From positions 1 through 39,551 of the IMG/VR virus record IMGVR_UViG_3300025703_000012: a stretch of DNA of 39,551 bases; one strand, written 5' to 3'. Every line of letters starts with the position of its first letter. The stretch's first letter is position 1. The notes below the pieces were generated by a model. It saw only the letters and a list, made by a program, of their open reading frames with translations, was not told the DNA's origin and did no database searches. Positions 1 through 8,901 of this stretch are shown here, one piece after another. The position numbers and the translations under genes were made by a program. The stretch comes from a virus.

Positions 1-1
1 A

Positions 2-1368
<1,367 letters not shown>

Positions 1369-1369
1369 A

Positions 1370-2725
1370 ATGTCAGTAGCATTTCGATCAGCAGCAGTAG
1401 CAAACAGTGGCTCTTCACCAGCAAGTAGCCTTGCTATAAATATGCCAGCTGGAGCTACGATTAACGATAATCTTATTGTTTCAATAGCAGTAGATGGTGG
1501 TTCTGGTGCAACGGTGACCCCTCCTAGTGGATGGACAGTATTAAAAATTGAGAACGCACTTACAAATATTCAGTGTGTAATGTATTGGCGGTTGTGTACC
1601 GGTACTGAGCCATCATCATATACTTGGACATTTGACAGTTCGCGAATGGCATCTGGTAACATGGCAGCATATAGCGGTGCAACTCCTAACTTTCCTGTAG
1701 CAATTGGTCAAACCAACAATTCTAGCTTGTCAACTTCTTTAACTCCAGCCGGTGGCACAAATTATACTTATAGTGGTGCCTTTGTTTATGGTTTTGCTAC
1801 TAAAAATACTGTCGGGAGTGCCTCAATAACTGCTGCTAGTCCAATTACGAAACGAAGTGATACTTGTACAGCTGCCTCTGACTACATTGAGAGTGCCATT
1901 GGCGACTGGACAGGAATAGCTGCACTTCCGATATCAGGTTCTACAGGAAATGTTCAAGCATGCAGTCAATCTGTCTACTATTCTGGAGGCGTAGTTTTTC
2001 TAGAAGATGCACACCAATCTCTTAATCAAATCATACATACTCCTTTAGTTATTGATAGTTATTTTGGCAGTACATCAGGGAGTGGAACTTCCTTGACGCC
2101 GAATTCGGCTCAGCCAATGGCAGCACATTACAATAATGAATTACTAGTAATTTTTGTGAAAATTCGTAACGGTAGTACCACCGTTAGTAGCATAAGTGGC
2201 GGGGGACTAACATGGACTTTGGCAAAACGTCAAAACACTGGTGGAGGCTCATCTGAGATATGGTATGCTTTTTCACCGACTCCTCAAGTACCATTTACCC
2301 CAACAGTTACGTTTTCTGCTTCCACAACATCAGTCGAAATATGTGGCCTATCTATAATTGGGGTGGACTCAACAGGCACTAATGGGTCGGGTGCTATTGG
2401 TAATACAGCCGGAGCTACAAGTTCAAGCGCTGCTCCTACAGTTAACCTGACTACCTCAAGAGCAGGTTCATGGGTTTTTGCATGTAGTAACGACCCGAGT
2501 GCGGCCACTAACTTTGTGGCTGGCACTTCTCAGTCATTAATAAAAAGTGCGACAGATGGTACAAACAGCTGTAGCGGAGGTACTCTCCAGCAGACGAGTC
2601 CAACAGCAAACTTAGGGACAACAATAACTTCTAACTTTACGGCTCCATCTGCTAATAGCTGTAATATAGTAGCAATAGAAATACTACCTAGATTAACTTC
2701 TAATAATATACCAATGCTGGTGTAG
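1370..2725 (+). CDS. Two-domain adhesin-like virion surface protein
   Basis: This 451-aa protein is Gly/Ser/Thr-rich and all-beta in character. Two copies of one module are visible. Each has a predicted strand NDNLIVSIAV or NNELLVIFVKI, a GWTVL/LTWTL tryptophan strand, a tyrosine/tryptophan strand (MYWRL or IWYAF), then a long Ser/Thr-rich tail. The first copy covers roughly residues 15-120 and the second 225-345. Modules with a PPSGWT core are common in phage minor tail and fibre proteins. The ATG has an upstream AGGAG at good spacing and follows the fibre stop by 1 nt, so the two are co-transcribed. The exact role (fibre tip, tail spike or head decoration) cannot be fixed from sequence. Confidence 0.65.
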   Translation: MSVAFRSAAVANSGSSPASSLAINMPAGATINDNLIVSIAVDGGSGATVTPPSGWTVLKIENALTNIQCVMYWRLCTGTEPSSYTWTFDSSRMASGNMAAYSGATPNFPVAIGQTNNSSLSTSLTPAGGTNYTYSGAFVYGFATKNTVGSASITAASPITKRSDTCTAASDYIESAIGDWTGIAALPISGSTGNVQACSQSVYYSGGVVFLEDAHQSLNQIIHTPLVIDSYFGSTSGSGTSLTPNSAQPMAAHYNNELLVIFVKIRNGSTTVSSISGGGLTWTLAKRQNTGGGSSEIWYAFSPTPQVPFTPTVTFSASTTSVEICGLSIIGVDSTGTNGSGAIGNTAGATSSSAAPTVNLTTSRAGSWVFACSNDPSAATNFVAGTSQSLIKSATDGTNSCSGGTLQQTSPTANLGTTITSNFTAPSANSCNIVAIEILPRLTSNNIPMLV

Positions 2726-2732
2726 GGCAAAT

Positions 2733-2966
2733 ATGCTATATCCTGGATCCGGAGTTAATTATAATAATTTATCGAGTAATCTACCACTTGATATTCCTTA
2801 TTTCACAAAATTTATGATTTTTGAGTATACTGAGGCTAATAATAATTCGCCTGCTGAATATGGCTTTTCACAATTACATCCAGATGGCAGCATGAATCCA
2901 ATGTGGTTTGAGTTGTTTCAGTCAAATCCAACTCCTTACTATCCATATGTAGCACCAGTGGTATAA
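2733..2966 (+). CDS. Small hypothetical virion-region protein
   Basis: This 77-aa protein is rich in Tyr, Asn and Pro, with no recognisable family. It starts 7 nt after the preceding stop, with a weak AGGG before the ATG. Its stop codon is embedded in the TATAAT box placed before the next gene. Position between an adhesin-like protein and a glycosyltransferase suggests a structural or tail-accessory role, but nothing in the sequence proves it. Confidence 0.5.
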   Translation: MLYPGSGVNYNNLSSNLPLDIPYFTKFMIFEYTEANNNSPAEYGFSQLHPDGSMNPMWFELFQSNPTPYYPYVAPVV

Positions 2967-2967
2967 T
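2959..2967 (+). promoter_or_regulatory. Extended -10 promoter 8 nt before the glycosyltransferase ATG
   Basis: TGG-TATAAT is a perfect -10 hexamer with the TGN extension, ending 8 nt before the ATG at 2976. No good -35 is seen. A transcript from it would begin at or next to the start codon, so the mRNA would be leaderless. There is no Shine-Dalgarno site between box and ATG. Confidence 0.6.
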
Positions 2968-2975
2968 AAAAACAA

Positions 2976-4028
2976 ATGCATACACTTCACGTTGTCTCCT
3001 TACCCCATACGCAGCTCACTAAAGATTACTCAATGTGTGCTTACACTGAAAAGGTACGCAAATTTGCTAAGATGATGGCTGCTAAAGGTCACAAAGTTGT
3101 CACTTACGCTTCTGAAGATAATGCAAGTGAAGTCTGCATAACCAAAGGAGAACAGGCAAACTTTGGGTTTAATGGGCCACAAGACTATTTAAAGATCGAC
3201 TTCAACGACCCTAAATTATGGCCGCTTTTTAACGAGCGTGTTATCGAGAAGTTGAAGCAAAATATCCAGCCAAGAGATTTGATTTGTGTTATTACCGGTA
3301 CACCGGCTCAACCTATTAAAAACGCCTTCCCAGATAACCTCATAGTAGAATTTGGTATTGGTTATTCAGGCATAATGAACCCAAGTTTTAGAGTTTTTGA
3401 ATCGTATGCGTGGCGTAATTTTGTTTATGGCAAATATGATATGGATGGGCAATTCTATGACGAAGTGATACCTAACTATTTTGAAATTGAGGATTTTCCT
3501 GAAGCAGAACCAGAAGATTATTACTTATTTGTAGGCCGTTTAGATTCTCGAAAAGGACTAAACATCGCTCAGGAAGCCTGCAAAAAACTTGGTAAGCGTC
3601 TAGTAGTAGCTGGCCCAGGCAATTTTACTGGCTATGGTGAGTATATAGGAGTAGTCAATCCTACTAAACGTGGTGAGCTAATGAGCAAAGCAGCTGCACT
3701 ATTTGTGCCGACTATGTACATACCGCCATTCGAGGGCGTTCATGTTGAAGCACAGTTATGCGGTACGCCAGTTATAACTACAGATTTCGGTGTGTTTTCT
3801 GAGACAGTAGATAATGGGGTTAATGGATACCGTTGCAAGACTTTTGCAGATTTTCTTGAAGCGACTGAAAAGATTTGGTCGTTAGACAGAAGTACAATAC
3901 GTCAAACAGCTCAAGATCGTTATTCCCTAGAAACTGTTGGGACTCAGTATGAGGACTATTTTAATCGACTACTAACTCTCCATGATAAGGGCTGGTATAC
4001 TGAACCTTATGTACTAAACCAGCCATAA
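2976..4028 (+). CDS. GT-B fold glycosyltransferase (family 4-like)
   Basis: This 350-aa protein has the two-domain outline of GT-B enzymes. The C-terminal nucleotide-sugar domain shows YLFVGRLDSRKGL (about 186-198) and the family signature PFEGVHVEAQLCGTPVITTD (about 249-268), which carries the E-x7-E-like pair. FSETVDNGVNGYRC follows. The N-terminal half (1-165) is the acceptor domain. It has no signal peptide or membrane helix and should act in the cytoplasm, moving a sugar from a nucleotide donor to an unknown acceptor. It is embedded among tail genes, so it may glycosylate a virion protein or alter the host surface late in infection. It has its own leaderless-type promoter, unlike its neighbours. 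Confidence 0.85.
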   Translation: MHTLHVVSLPHTQLTKDYSMCAYTEKVRKFAKMMAAKGHKVVTYASEDNASEVCITKGEQANFGFNGPQDYLKIDFNDPKLWPLFNERVIEKLKQNIQPRDLICVITGTPAQPIKNAFPDNLIVEFGIGYSGIMNPSFRVFESYAWRNFVYGKYDMDGQFYDEVIPNYFEIEDFPEAEPEDYYLFVGRLDSRKGLNIAQEACKKLGKRLVVAGPGNFTGYGEYIGVVNPTKRGELMSKAAALFVPTMYIPPFEGVHVEAQLCGTPVITTDFGVFSETVDNGVNGYRCKTFADFLEATEKIWSLDRSTIRQTAQDRYSLETVGTQYEDYFNRLLTLHDKGWYTEPYVLNQP

Positions 4029-4032
4029 GTAG

Positions 4033-4038
4033 TATGAT
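4033..4038 (+). promoter_or_regulatory. -10 box (TATGAT) 6 nt before ATG 4045
   Basis: TATGAT ends 6 nt before the ATG of the next gene and lies just after the glycosyltransferase stop. There is no Shine-Dalgarno site and no clear -35. It fits the leaderless pattern seen at eight other genes here. Confidence 0.45.
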
Positions 4039-4044
4039 TTAAAT

Positions 4045-5142
4045 ATGTTTCCTAACTACAATGCTTTATCAGCTAGCGATGGGTCTGGAGAGGCCGTCAG
4101 AGCTACGGTTTTAAGTACTCGTGAAGTCGGGTCAGCCAATATTGATGTCAATGCAATTACCAACTACCCTACGGGTACATTCATTGCAACTACAGGTACT
4201 TTTTTATCATCTGGCAAACTTGACCCGACAACCGTACAGGTATTCTATGGTACGGCTGATGGTACAACTATCACCATCACCTCATTTGCCGCTGGTTATT
4301 CTGACTTAGGCAACGCTATAGGTGATGTTGTAGTGCTAAAGCCTACGACTGAGTGGGCTAATATAGTGGCTCAAGGTATGCAGAGCACTACTCAATTCCC
4401 TAGCCAGTTTGCCAACTTCGTAGAGCCAGCCGGTGGGGTATGGAGTACCAGTTCAGGTCTGATAGGCTCAATGACAGCGGGCAATGTCTGGTATAACGGC
4501 GTACGTTCGGTTATTCCAGTTGTGACCAGTAAGACCTTTACAGCTAGTAAAGATACTTATGTTGACTTTAATCCAGCTACCAGTGTGTTTACTTATGTAC
4601 TTGAAACCAATGGGGCTGCTCAACCAGCTGTTACTAGCGGGTGTGTTAGAGTAGCATTGATTGTTACCGGGGCTTCAGCTATATCTAGTATTTATCAGGC
4701 AGCTTATTGGAAAGCCGTACCGCTTGTCTGGCAATATTTAGGCTCTATCCAGGTTACAACAAATCAAAGCACTTCTTCAAATACCTTTGTGGAAATTCCA
4801 GGAATGACTATTCCGGTGACAATACCAAATGGCGCAACAGCTTTACGAGCAACCCTCACTGGGCGAGATATAAATGGTATTGAAGTTTATTGCAATACTG
4901 CTATTTTTACAGGAGCTACCTCAGCTGCCTTAACAGCTCAAATTGGTTCTTCCCAAGCTTATGTAGCGTCAAATGTTGGACAATTTTTTCCACTTCACTG
5001 TAGGGGTTTTGTCAAATCACCTACAGCTGGCCCTATCTATGTCACAGCTGCTTTTGCCGTCAATCTAGGGGGTTCTGGTGGTATAACCTATATCAACGCT
5101 GCCTCGACATACCCATTAACCCTAGAAGTAGAGTGTTGTTAA
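4045..5142 (+). CDS. Fibre/receptor-binding-like structural protein
   Basis: This 365-aa Gly/Ser/Thr/Ala-rich protein is beta-rich. Its N-terminal part has LSTREVGSANIDVNAITNYP followed by GTADGTTITITSF, a pattern typical of phage fibre shafts. A middle domain contains VTSKTFTASKDTYVDF (about 154-169), and the C-terminal domain has the jelly-roll-like FVEIPGMTIPVTIP. It is the last plus-strand gene before the convergent lysis block and lies in the tail-fibre cluster. A receptor-binding or baseplate-peripheral role is likely but is an inference from composition and position. The start is the ATG after the TATGAT box; no ribosome site is visible. Confidence 0.65.
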   Translation: MFPNYNALSASDGSGEAVRATVLSTREVGSANIDVNAITNYPTGTFIATTGTFLSSGKLDPTTVQVFYGTADGTTITITSFAAGYSDLGNAIGDVVVLKPTTEWANIVAQGMQSTTQFPSQFANFVEPAGGVWSTSSGLIGSMTAGNVWYNGVRSVIPVVTSKTFTASKDTYVDFNPATSVFTYVLETNGAAQPAVTSGCVRVALIVTGASAISSIYQAAYWKAVPLVWQYLGSIQVTTNQSTSSNTFVEIPGMTIPVTIPNGATALRATLTGRDINGIEVYCNTAIFTGATSAALTAQIGSSQAYVASNVGQFFPLHCRGFVKSPTAGPIYVTAAFAVNLGGSGGITYINAASTYPLTLEVECC

Positions 5143-5153
5143 AGAATATATGC

Positions 5154-5171
5154 TAGCATTCATGCTACACT
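5154..5171 (+). terminator. Weak hairpin after the fibre cluster
   Basis: TAGCA-TTCA-TGCTA makes a 5-bp stem with a 4-nt loop 12 nt after the stop, followed by only TTT. It may end late plus-strand transcripts where they meet the convergent lysis operon, but it is weak. Confidence 0.3.
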
Positions 5172-5223
5172 TTGAACAACTAGAATCAGAACCTCGTAGG
5201 TATCGAACCTATAAACAGATTAG

Positions 5224-5240
5224 AAAACTTAGAATCTAAG
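5224..5240 (-). terminator. Weak hairpin ending the lysis operon
   Basis: On the minus strand CTTAG-ATT-CTAAG is followed by TTTT and overlaps the stop codon of the 78-aa gene. The stem is only 5 bp with a 3-nt loop, so termination would be inefficient. Confidence 0.3.
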
Positions 5241-5472
5241 TCTCTGTAGAGGTAGGAGTAGTGTTTTCTGCTGAAATCTCATCTGCGGGCAGTTCCGGTG
5301 CAGGTGGGGTGACCGTGTAATTGGCGGCTTCCAGAGTGGTAACTAAAGCTGCTAATACGTTATCTGCTACTGTCGGTTCTGTGGAACTCAAATCAGTCTC
5401 CAATGAAGTTAATGCTGCTGAAGTGGCTTCTACGCCCGCTTGTGCTGTTTTTAAATCGTCTTGTGCGCTCAT
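5236..5472 (-). CDS. Small hypothetical protein, lysis operon 3' end
   Basis: This 78-aa protein has an Ala/Glu/Thr-rich predicted helix (1-55) and a Pro/Glu/Thr-rich tail. It has no hydrophobic segment and no recognised domain. Its ATG overlaps the upstream stop in a TAATG junction, so it is translated by coupling to the membrane protein gene before it. Co-position with membrane and endolysin genes suggests a lysis-accessory role, unproven. Confidence 0.55.
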   Translation of the reverse strand: MSAQDDLKTAQAGVEATSAALTSLETDLSSTEPTVADNVLAALVTTLEAANYTVTPPAPELPADEISAENTTPTSTET

Positions 5473-5819
5473 TATACTGTTCCTTGATTAGTTGATGGTG
5501 GAATTATATCACCCGGCGCAGGCGGTTGTACAGGGTCTACCGGCGGCGTGGCACTCCTGAGGGCTGGCACGAGCTGTCCAACGCCACCTAAAGATGCTTC
5601 AGGAATGACTACAGGAAGTTCTGGGACGGTTTGTGAAACAATTGTAGGGCTAGATTGCCTAGTCAGGTTGTAAACAGCTGAAAGGGCTGCTCCTAGAGCG
5701 CCTATGGCCGTAAGTTTAGCATTACCTGAAAGGTTAGTCTGGTTAATAGCTAAATAAGCTATACCGGCCTCGAAGAAAGTCACTATGATATGTTCAATTT
5801 GTTGCTGCGATTTAGTCAT
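5472..5819 (-). CDS. Putative holin (membrane protein with proline-rich tail)
   Basis: This 115-aa protein has two hydrophobic stretches in the N-terminal half (about 9-25 and 36-52, separated by NQTNLSGNAK), then an extended Pro/Val-rich tail to the C-terminus. Small size, membrane segments and location in the endolysin operon are typical of holins. No specific holin family motif is visible. It overlaps the preceding 63-aa membrane gene by an ATGA junction. The other tiny membrane proteins in this operon are rival candidates for the holin. Confidence 0.5.
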   Translation of the reverse strand: MTKSQQQIEHIIVTFFEAGIAYLAINQTNLSGNAKLTAIGALGAALSAVYNLTRQSSPTIVSQTVPELPVVIPEASLGGVGQLVPALRSATPPVDPVQPPAPGDIIPPSTNQGTV

Positions 5820-6007
5820 TGGGGTCTCCTAAACCAGTTTCTTCCCTCACCCGTTCCGTAGAAGAAAAACTCGATTACTAAAATTACTAGACCCACTATA
5901 AAAGTGAGTATTCCAAAATTATGTACTGACATGGAGATCCAGGTAGCGTTAATCGCCCCAAAGATACAAAGCCAGACTGCTAATAGTATTACGCTTAATG
6001 TTCTCAT
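5816..6007 (-). CDS. Small two-helix membrane protein (holin candidate)
   Basis: This 63-aa protein has two hydrophobic helices: about 4-24 (from SVILLAVW) and 31-50 (FGILTFIVGLVILVIEFFFY). A short charged tail, GEGRNWFRRPQ, follows. A strong GAGGAGA ribosome site precedes the ATG. Two helices, a short loop and a basic tail are class II holin-like features. It lies two genes downstream of the CHAP endolysin. Whether it, the 115-aa or the 23-aa protein makes the lethal lesion cannot be decided. Confidence 0.6.
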   Translation of the reverse strand: MRTLSVILLAVWLCIFGAINATWISMSVHNFGILTFIVGLVILVIEFFFYGTGEGRNWFRRPQ

Positions 6008-6017
6008 TATGTTCTCC

Positions 6018-6089
6018 TCAGATTCTTTTCACTAAATAGATTATACCACAGATTATCAGGATTATTACTAGTATCGATTCCCAGTTCAT
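6018..6089 (-). CDS. 23-aa single-helix membrane peptide
   Basis: The reading frame begins at an ATG that overlaps the endolysin stop (ATGA) and ends before the ribosome site of the next gene. The product is almost entirely one hydrophobic helix (SILVIILIICGIIYL) with a KRI basic end. It could be a holin regulator or a membrane-depolarising peptide. The evidence is the perfect coupling overlap and the membrane-helix composition; there is no homology evidence. Confidence 0.45.
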   Translation of the reverse strand: MNWESILVIILIICGIIYLVKRI

Positions 6090-6718
6090 CCGTTTACTAC
6101 GTACTTTCCAGGGGCTAAAGCTGTAGCTTCGCCGTTTGCAGCCGCCCAAGCTTTCTGTGAATCTTCGGCTAGGCTACTTAGAACATGTGACAGATCAGGC
6201 TGTTCTAATTGGGCTGTTATTTGTTCCTGGGTTGGATTAGTATTAAGCGCTAGCTGGTAAGCTAACATTATTTGGTTTACTGTGGGTTTCATATCTATCT
6301 CCTTAATTCTTAAATATCCAAGTACGTCTTGAAAACTATGTTGAACTTCATGGGCTACTGGATAACCTTGAGCATTATAAACTCCGCCCCAATTACTATC
6401 GAAACCTACAAATCCCCCCTCAAATGGTGAAACACATATATCTATATGGCCAAACTCAGGGGAGTTAATAACAGTCGAAGCGGCGAAAACTACTATATCT
6501 CCGGGTTGAACAGGTTGTCCGACAGGTATTTGGTCAAAACTCTCTTGACACGTGGGGTTATCCCACCAGTCTTTGGCATTAGCATCTGGAAATGGTACAT
6601 TTAATACTTTTTGGCAGTAAAGAGCTACTAATTGGACGCATTGACCCGTATCAGCCAACACTCCATCGACCTCAACAGCTTGTCCAGTGTAGGTTGAGAT
6701 AAAAGTTGGTAAATCCAT
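6086..6718 (-). CDS. Endolysin with CHAP peptidase domain
   Basis: This 210-aa protein starts with a CHAP (NlpC/P60-like) domain, which cleaves peptidoglycan amide or peptide bonds. The catalytic cysteine is C27 in TGQCVQL. The histidine is H91 in FGHIDIC, and the polar third residue is probably in FDSNWGG (about 106-112). GDIVVFA before the histidine is also typical. The CHAP part ends near residue 138. The rest (about 142-210) is a helical region of unknown role, possibly wall binding. There is no signal peptide, so release needs a holin. The ATG overlaps the upstream stop by TAATG, with no strong ribosome site. It is the key enzyme of the lysis block. Confidence 0.85.
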   Translation of the reverse strand: MDLPTFISTYTGQAVEVDGVLADTGQCVQLVALYCQKVLNVPFPDANAKDWWDNPTCQESFDQIPVGQPVQPGDIVVFAASTVINSPEFGHIDICVSPFEGGFVGFDSNWGGVYNAQGYPVAHEVQHSFQDVLGYLRIKEIDMKPTVNQIMLAYQLALNTNPTQEQITAQLEQPDLSHVLSSLAEDSQKAWAAANGEATALAPGKYVVNG

Positions 6719-7020
6719 TATTGATTTAAAATCTTATGTTGTAGTGGGAATTTCTTTTTATGTTCTGCTCTTATTTTATCATGGTCTGGCAAGTGAACAT
6801 GACAGGTAGCGTAATGCGTACCCTTAACATCATGCTTGGACAGCCTAAAGCAACTAACACATTTATGAATCCTATACCAGTTGAGGACTAATCCTATCAG
6901 AGTAATTTCACCAATGTCAGAGCCAAAACCTGAAAAGAACCCGTAGTATGGGCCAGACTCGTTGTAAGTACCTGTATGGACTGCGAACCAATTCCAGAAC
7001 CATTGGCATAGATGTACCAT
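6718..7020 (-). CDS. Phage membrane protein with His/Cys-rich tail
   Basis: This 100-aa protein has an aromatic N-terminus, then YYGFFSGFGSDIGEITLIGLVL with a membrane helix near 35-49. A cysteine/histidine-rich C-terminal segment follows: CVSC, GTHYATCHVHLPDHD. This layout recalls small membrane proteins found beside lysis genes in many phages of Actinobacteria, whose C-terminal half has a similar Cys/His pattern that could bind metal. The recognition is from memory of the pattern and not from a search. Both ends abut neighbours by TAATG overlaps, so it is part of the lysis operon. Confidence 0.6.
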   Translation of the reverse strand: MVHLCQWFWNWFAVHTGTYNESGPYYGFFSGFGSDIGEITLIGLVLNWYRIHKCVSCFRLSKHDVKGTHYATCHVHLPDHDKIRAEHKKKFPLQHKILNQ

Positions 7021-7454
7021 TAGCTTTTCTCTAAGTCTGCTTTAACTTTCTTAACGGCGGTTGCTGTGACTTCATTGGAGGTCACTAAATCAGTAGCACT
7101 TGTCTCTAAGCGATCAAGGATTTTAGAATTAACTTCCATAATAGATTTGTTGAACTTAGCAATATTTTGGAGCGTGGTGTCGATATTTACCAAAGGTATA
7201 CTTTTCAACACATCAATCTGGCCCGCCATACTTGATAGGGCTTTGACATCATCTACGTGCTGTTCTTCAAGGACGTCCAGCCGTTTTTGCCACTCTTCTT
7301 TATCCGCTTTACGAAGTTCTGTGAGCTTACTAATTAATTCCGTAGAGACACTTTCATTCATCTTAGAACGGCTGCTGAAGATGGTGAGCATCCCCCCACT
7401 AACAAGGGCTACCACTCCGAGTCCATCTAAGACTGTTGTAGCTAAACTGGTCAT
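7020..7454 (-). CDS. Membrane-anchored coiled-coil protein (lysis operon, first gene)
   Basis: This 144-aa protein has an N-terminal membrane helix (about 7-26, VLDGLGVVALVSGG and on), then a long charged helical region likely to form a coiled coil. The frame also has an ATG three codons upstream (7463), but a TTGACA-N17-GATAAT promoter overlaps that codon. The chosen ATG lies 7 nt after the -10 box, where transcription should begin. The product may be a spanin-like or phage envelope-associated protein. The topology (one helix, large soluble coiled coil) would suit an i-spanin, but no partner is obvious. Confidence 0.6.
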   Translation of the reverse strand: MTSLATTVLDGLGVVALVSGGMLTIFSSRSKMNESVSTELISKLTELRKADKEEWQKRLDVLEEQHVDDVKALSSMAGQIDVLKSIPLVNIDTTLQNIAKFNKSIMEVNSKILDRLETSATDLVTSNEVTATAVKKVKADLEKS

Positions 7455-7461
7455 AATTGAC

Positions 7462-7490
7462 ATTATCTAGCTTATGATTACGGTTGTCAA
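7462..7490 (-). promoter_or_regulatory. Sigma-70 promoter of the lysis operon
   Basis: On the minus strand TTGACA (7490-7485), a 17-nt spacer and GATAAT (7467-7462) form a near-consensus promoter. It sits in the 23-nt gap between the exonuclease and lysis genes. The -10 box ends 7 nt before the ATG at 7454, implying a leaderless transcript. It lets lysis genes be expressed apart from the early operon. Confidence 0.75.
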
Positions 7491-8134
7491 CGTTTCTTGC
7501 TTTTCAGATAACGCTTATGGTTAGATTCTCTAACCCTATCCGGGTTATTCTCGATATACCTCTTATCGGCTCGCATTTGGCTAGGCTTGCGTTTAGGCTC
7601 TGTGGCTTTGAGCTTGGCTATCAGGTTGGCTTGGATGGCTAAGTCAGGCAAAACCTCTATAGTGAATAGACGCATATCTTTTGTTGGCGTTTCTTCAATG
7701 TCGGGGTTATAGCCAATCAATATAGCTTTAGGTAGTTCACTAATTAGCAACCCAAATTGAATTTGCGCCATATAATTTGCAGAGATATTATCAAATAATT
7801 GAGTATGACCTTTTAAGTTCAAGCATTTTACCTCTAGTAACGTATCGCCCAATACTCCATCAGGTGAATACCCAGCATGCTTATACTTGGAATTGGTTAT
7901 AAACCCATAATGCTTGACTGCTCCTAGTAGGCATATGCTTTTCTCATACGCTTCAATAGCCAGCGGTTCCAGAATGCGGCCACGTTGCATATATTTGTTG
8001 TCGTACTCAGCATTACTCTCTGGTGGTGTTTTCTTGCCTTTGAGCAAGTCTATGGCTGTACTGCCTGTCCAGCGTCCAAGTCGCATAATGCGCCATTGGG
8101 CGGAACGTTGAGGGAAATGGTAGAACCGAATCAT
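7487..8134 (-). CDS. YqaJ/lambda-exonuclease-type nuclease
   Basis: This 215-aa protein fits the YqaJ recombinase/exonuclease family. QRSAQWRIMRLGRWTGSTA (about 9-27) is the N-terminal signature, and RGRILEPLAIEAYE (about 52-65) supplies the first acidic residue. YSPDGVLGDTLLEVKC (about 89-104) holds the D...EvK catalytic core, and YMAQIQFGLLI the following glutamine motif. These enzymes resect double-stranded DNA to give 3' overhangs for single-strand annealing. The basic tail (RKPSQMRADKRYIENNPDR and on) is outside the core. It is the last gene of the early minus-strand operon. A good AAGGA ribosome site supports the start. It probably works with the SSB-like and Sak4-like proteins upstream. 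Confidence 0.8.
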   Translation of the reverse strand: MIRFYHFPQRSAQWRIMRLGRWTGSTAIDLLKGKKTPPESNAEYDNKYMQRGRILEPLAIEAYEKSICLLGAVKHYGFITNSKYKHAGYSPDGVLGDTLLEVKCLNLKGHTQLFDNISANYMAQIQFGLLISELPKAILIGYNPDIEETPTKDMRLFTIEVLPDLAIQANLIAKLKATEPKRKPSQMRADKRYIENNPDRVRESNHKRYLKSKKR

Positions 8135-8150
8135 GTCTTATCCTTTTCAA

Positions 8151-8276
8151 TCATTTTATTAAAAGTCCTGTCATATTCCAGTATAAATTCTGAATTATCA
8201 CTGAAATCTGATTACCGAATAAATAGATCAGAAACAATAGGATTATAGGTATAGCGGGGATTAGTTTTTTGGTCAT
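8151..8276 (-). CDS. 41-aa single-helix membrane protein
   Basis: The ATG overlaps the stop of the upstream 74-aa gene (ATGA). The product has a basic start, MTKK, then one clear membrane helix (about 5-20, LIPAIPIILLFLIYLF) and a short outside tail. No family is recognised. The coupling overlap and hydrophobic helix support a real gene. Confidence 0.5.
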   Translation of the reverse strand: MTKKLIPAIPIILLFLIYLFGNQISVIIQNLYWNMTGLLIK

Positions 8277-8497
8277 TTCTCTACTCCCGTATATTCAAGG
8301 ATGGCTTGACGGAGTTCAGCTTTATACATATTTACTCCAGTTAATCTGTTATCGGGGTTATCTTCCCCGACAATCTCCATAAGCTCTTTGTAGATTTGCT
8401 GTCTGGCTTGTATAAAAGTGAAGTCATAGTAAGTACCGCCCACATCGACATTCTTTGGAGAAGCATACTTACCTAATATATCTTCTAGGTGGTTCAT
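8273..8497 (-). CDS. Small hypothetical early protein
   Basis: This 74-aa soluble, mixed-charge protein begins MNHLEDILGKYASP. It has no cysteines or hydrophobic helix and no recognised fold. Its ATG overlaps the stop of the 91-aa gene before it (ATGA). The theme 'IYKELMEIVGEDNPDN' resembles the 'FVIGEDQEQ' part of that neighbour, and both are short acidic helical proteins. Confidence 0.55.
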   Translation of the reverse strand: MNHLEDILGKYASPKNVDVGGTYYDFTFIQARQQIYKELMEIVGEDNPDNRLTGVNMYKAELRQAILEYTGVEK

Positions 8498-8769
8498 AAC
8501 CTACCACGCTGTTCGGCCCGAAGCTCATTTCTTGCCCTAGCTATAATGTCAATTTGTTTAGTATCAAATAGCCCATCTATAATCTGTTCCTGGTCTTCCC
8601 CGATAACAAACGTCATATATTCTTGGACTTTGGACATAAGAACCTCCACGCCTTTATCTTTTATCCAAACTCCGCCATCATTGTATTCAACCCAACCGTT
8701 ACTTTCTCCGTTAACTTCTAGGTCTTGCAAAAAGTCCCTCATTTCTTCCCTTAATTGTTGGGTTGTCAT
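8494..8769 (-). CDS. Small hypothetical early protein (MTTQQ start)
   Basis: This 91-aa protein has a helical N-terminus (TTQQLREEMRDFLQDLE), a short beta segment GWVEYNDGGVWIKDKGVE, then a helical C-terminus. I do not recognise a family. The frame stays open 18 codons further upstream, but the chosen ATG overlaps the stop of the 32-aa membrane peptide (ATGA), the coupling style of this operon. The upstream extension would duplicate that peptide's DNA. Confidence 0.55.
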   Translation of the reverse strand: MTTQQLREEMRDFLQDLEVNGESNGWVEYNDGGVWIKDKGVEVLMSKVQEYMTFVIGEDQEQIIDGLFDTKQIDIIARARNELRAEQRGRL

Positions 8770-8864
8770 GAGCTGTTTCCATAAATTCCAATAATAACGA
8801 ATGCGATAATTACTAAAACACATAGGGTAACAATCAAATAGAGGCCGGTACGGTCTTTACTCAT
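8766..8864 (-). CDS. 32-aa single-helix membrane protein
   Basis: The product starts MSKDRTGL and continues into one hydrophobic helix (about 8-27, containing VLVIIAFVIIGIYG), ending GNSS. It is locked between overlapping neighbours: its stop shares an ATGA with the next gene. The upstream GAGAG may serve as ribosome site. It is one of four tiny one-helix proteins in the early and lysis operons. Confidence 0.5.
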   Translation of the reverse strand: MSKDRTGLYLIVTLCVLVIIAFVIIGIYGNSS

Positions 8865-8901
8865 ACTGCTCTCGCAAATCAGCTTTGTTGTTACTGCTCA
8901 T
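8857..8901 (-). CDS. Possible 14-aa coupled peptide
   Basis: A 14-codon frame (MSSNNKADLREQYE) overlaps the upstream 42-aa gene stop by ATGA and runs across the start of the 32-aa gene. It is too short to judge as coding. It may simply be a translational bridge that keeps ribosomes moving between its neighbours. Confidence 0.2.
   Translation of the reverse strand: MSSNNKADLREQYE

Noticed and set aside
5198-5210. tRNA-like T-arm (on the minus strand AGGTTCGATACCT) between the fibre and lysis clusters
   Set aside because: The T-loop fits, but no acceptor stem, D-arm or anticodon arm can be built around it; only a few scattered base pairs match, and part of the needed 5' half lies in a coding region.
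7461-7463. Upstream ATG of the coiled-coil lysis-operon protein
   Set aside because: It overlaps the GATAAT -10 box, so transcripts from this promoter could not include it; the next in-frame ATG is 7 nt after the box.
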